Part shown: positions 4,776 through 5,149 of the stretch, piece by piece
Layout: each line of letters opens with the position of its first letter
How positions within the stretch are numbered: the stretch's first letter is position 1
Source: an uncultured Planctomycetota bacterium
GTDB lineage: Bacteria > Planctomycetota > Planctomycetia > Pirellulales > UBA1268
Direction: 5' to 3'
Length of the DNA: 5,149 nt
Assembly: GCA_905477565.1 (NCBI GenBank)
Contig: CAJQGO010000336.1
Span: 1 to 5,149, forward strand
Position numbers and translations under genes: made by a program
The notes under the pieces: generated by a model
Database searches by the model: none
What the model was told of the DNA's origin: nothing
The model's input: only the letters and a program-made list of their open reading frames with translations

Positions 4776-5149
4776 ATGTCGCCAGAAAACGCACCCACCC
4801 TTCGCTACAGTACTTCGGCAGTTGTGCGAACTGCCCTCACGTACTTCCCATTGATTGGCGCATTTACCGCTATGCTCGTGTTAACCTGGCACGCCAATAT
4901 TGTATTTGCCAAACCAATTGGCCAGGATTCAAGGCAATCGCACAAGGCTTCATCTGAAAACAACACCAGCGGTCAGAAGCAGGAACTCAAGTTCCTGCAG
5001 TTAGGCTCAGTACTGTCAGAGACTGAAAATGCCACTGGTTTCTACGACGAAGTCGATGAACCGAAACTCATGCCCACAATCCCGGCAGACGGGCAACCCA
5101 TTCACGTTCTACCTCCAGTTGAACCACACGGACCAGTTTTTTTAGACAT
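4776..5149 (+). CDS. Predicted secreted or membrane-anchored protein of unknown family, 5' part only
   Basis: The frame is open from ATG 4776 to the window end, giving 124 complete codons; an in-frame TAA lies at 4752-4754. I do not recognise the family. Residues 1-18 form a polar N-terminal stretch with Arg10 and Arg18. A hydrophobic segment spans about 19-45 and ends in IVFA followed by KPIG, which fits signal peptidase I cleavage after Ala45, or alternatively an uncleaved membrane anchor. Residues 46-70 are polar and low in complexity (Ser, Gln, Asn, Lys). Residues 90-124 are acidic and proline-containing, with DEVDEPK (91-97) and LPPVEPHGP (112-120), like an exported linker. There is no Shine-Dalgarno before the ATG; TTG at 4758 is a possible in-frame alternative. 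It is divergent from the transporter cluster, so no functional link is implied. Confidence 0.65.
   Translation, partial: MSPENAPTLRYSTSAVVRTALTYFPLIGAFTAMLVLTWHANIVFAKPIGQDSRQSHKASSENNTSGQKQELKFLQLGSVLSETENATGFYDEVDEPKLMPTIPADGQPIHVLPPVEPHGPVFLD
4979..4998. repeat. Inverted repeat inside the rightward coding region
   Basis: GCAGGAACT (4979-4987) and AGTTCCTGC (4990-4998) are perfect complements with two bases between them. As RNA this would form an eight-base-pair stem with a TCAA loop. It lies about 200 bases into the rightward gene, over codons for QKQELKFLQ. There is no following T run. It may be a chance result of codon choice. Confidence 0.45.

Noticed and set aside
4730..4957. A 75-codon plus-strand ORF starting at 4730.
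   Set aside because: It overlaps the frame starting at 4776, which stays open to the window end and encodes a coherent signal peptide. The 4730 frame gives a Cys/Arg/His-rich product without recognisable features and is read as an out-of-frame shadow.
1..5149. CRISPR arrays, tRNA genes, insertion sequences or attachment sites.
   Set aside because: No regularly spaced direct repeats, cloverleaf pattern, transposase frame or terminal inverted repeats with flanking duplications were seen.

Overview
The window shows a bacterial chromosome segment of moderate G+C (roughly 45-50% by eye). It carries a four-gene leftward cluster, a roughly 370-base divergent intergenic region rich in inverted repeats, and the start of one rightward gene that runs off the right edge. 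The leftward genes, in transcription order from right to left, are a small flavin reductase-like protein (4409-3888), a lipoprotein sugar-type periplasmic binding protein (3818-2610), a ribose/xylose-type ABC permease (2564-1317) and a double-domain ABC ATPase (1320 to the left edge, about 60 residues short of complete).

The last three genes form a textbook CUT2-class (RbsB/RbsC/RbsA-like) importer in the order binding protein, permease, ATPase. They are tightly packed: there are 45 bases between the first two, and an ATGA stop/start overlap joins the last two. The lipoprotein should be anchored in a membrane facing the periplasm and deliver a monosaccharide or similar small polar ligand to the permease, with the ATPase powering import. 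The substrate cannot be told from sequence, because no kinase, isomerase or regulator gene is in the window. The flavin reductase-like gene lies 69 bases upstream (114 if the binding protein starts at its internal Met16) on the same strand. No convincing terminator separates them, so it may be the first gene of the same transcript; this is an unusual partner for a sugar importer.

The intergenic region 4410-4775 holds a strong Shine-Dalgarno for the flavin reductase and a plausible promoter for it overlapped by a perfect 10-base inverted repeat. Closer to the rightward gene there are a 10-base perfect palindrome and a 9+9-base inverted repeat. The rightward gene begins with a signal peptide-like segment followed by a polar, proline-containing region; I do not recognise its family.

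Taxonomy is an inference. The lipoprotein form and C-terminal tail of the binding protein, plus the absence of Shine-Dalgarno sequences before some starts, remind me of Planctomycetes-type bacteria, but nothing in the window proves it. The most notable molecular observation is that all three elements of one of the two predicted ATP sites in the transporter ATPase are non-canonical, while the other site looks fully intact. I did not see an obviously new biological system. This is mainly a recognisable importer with several unusual details.
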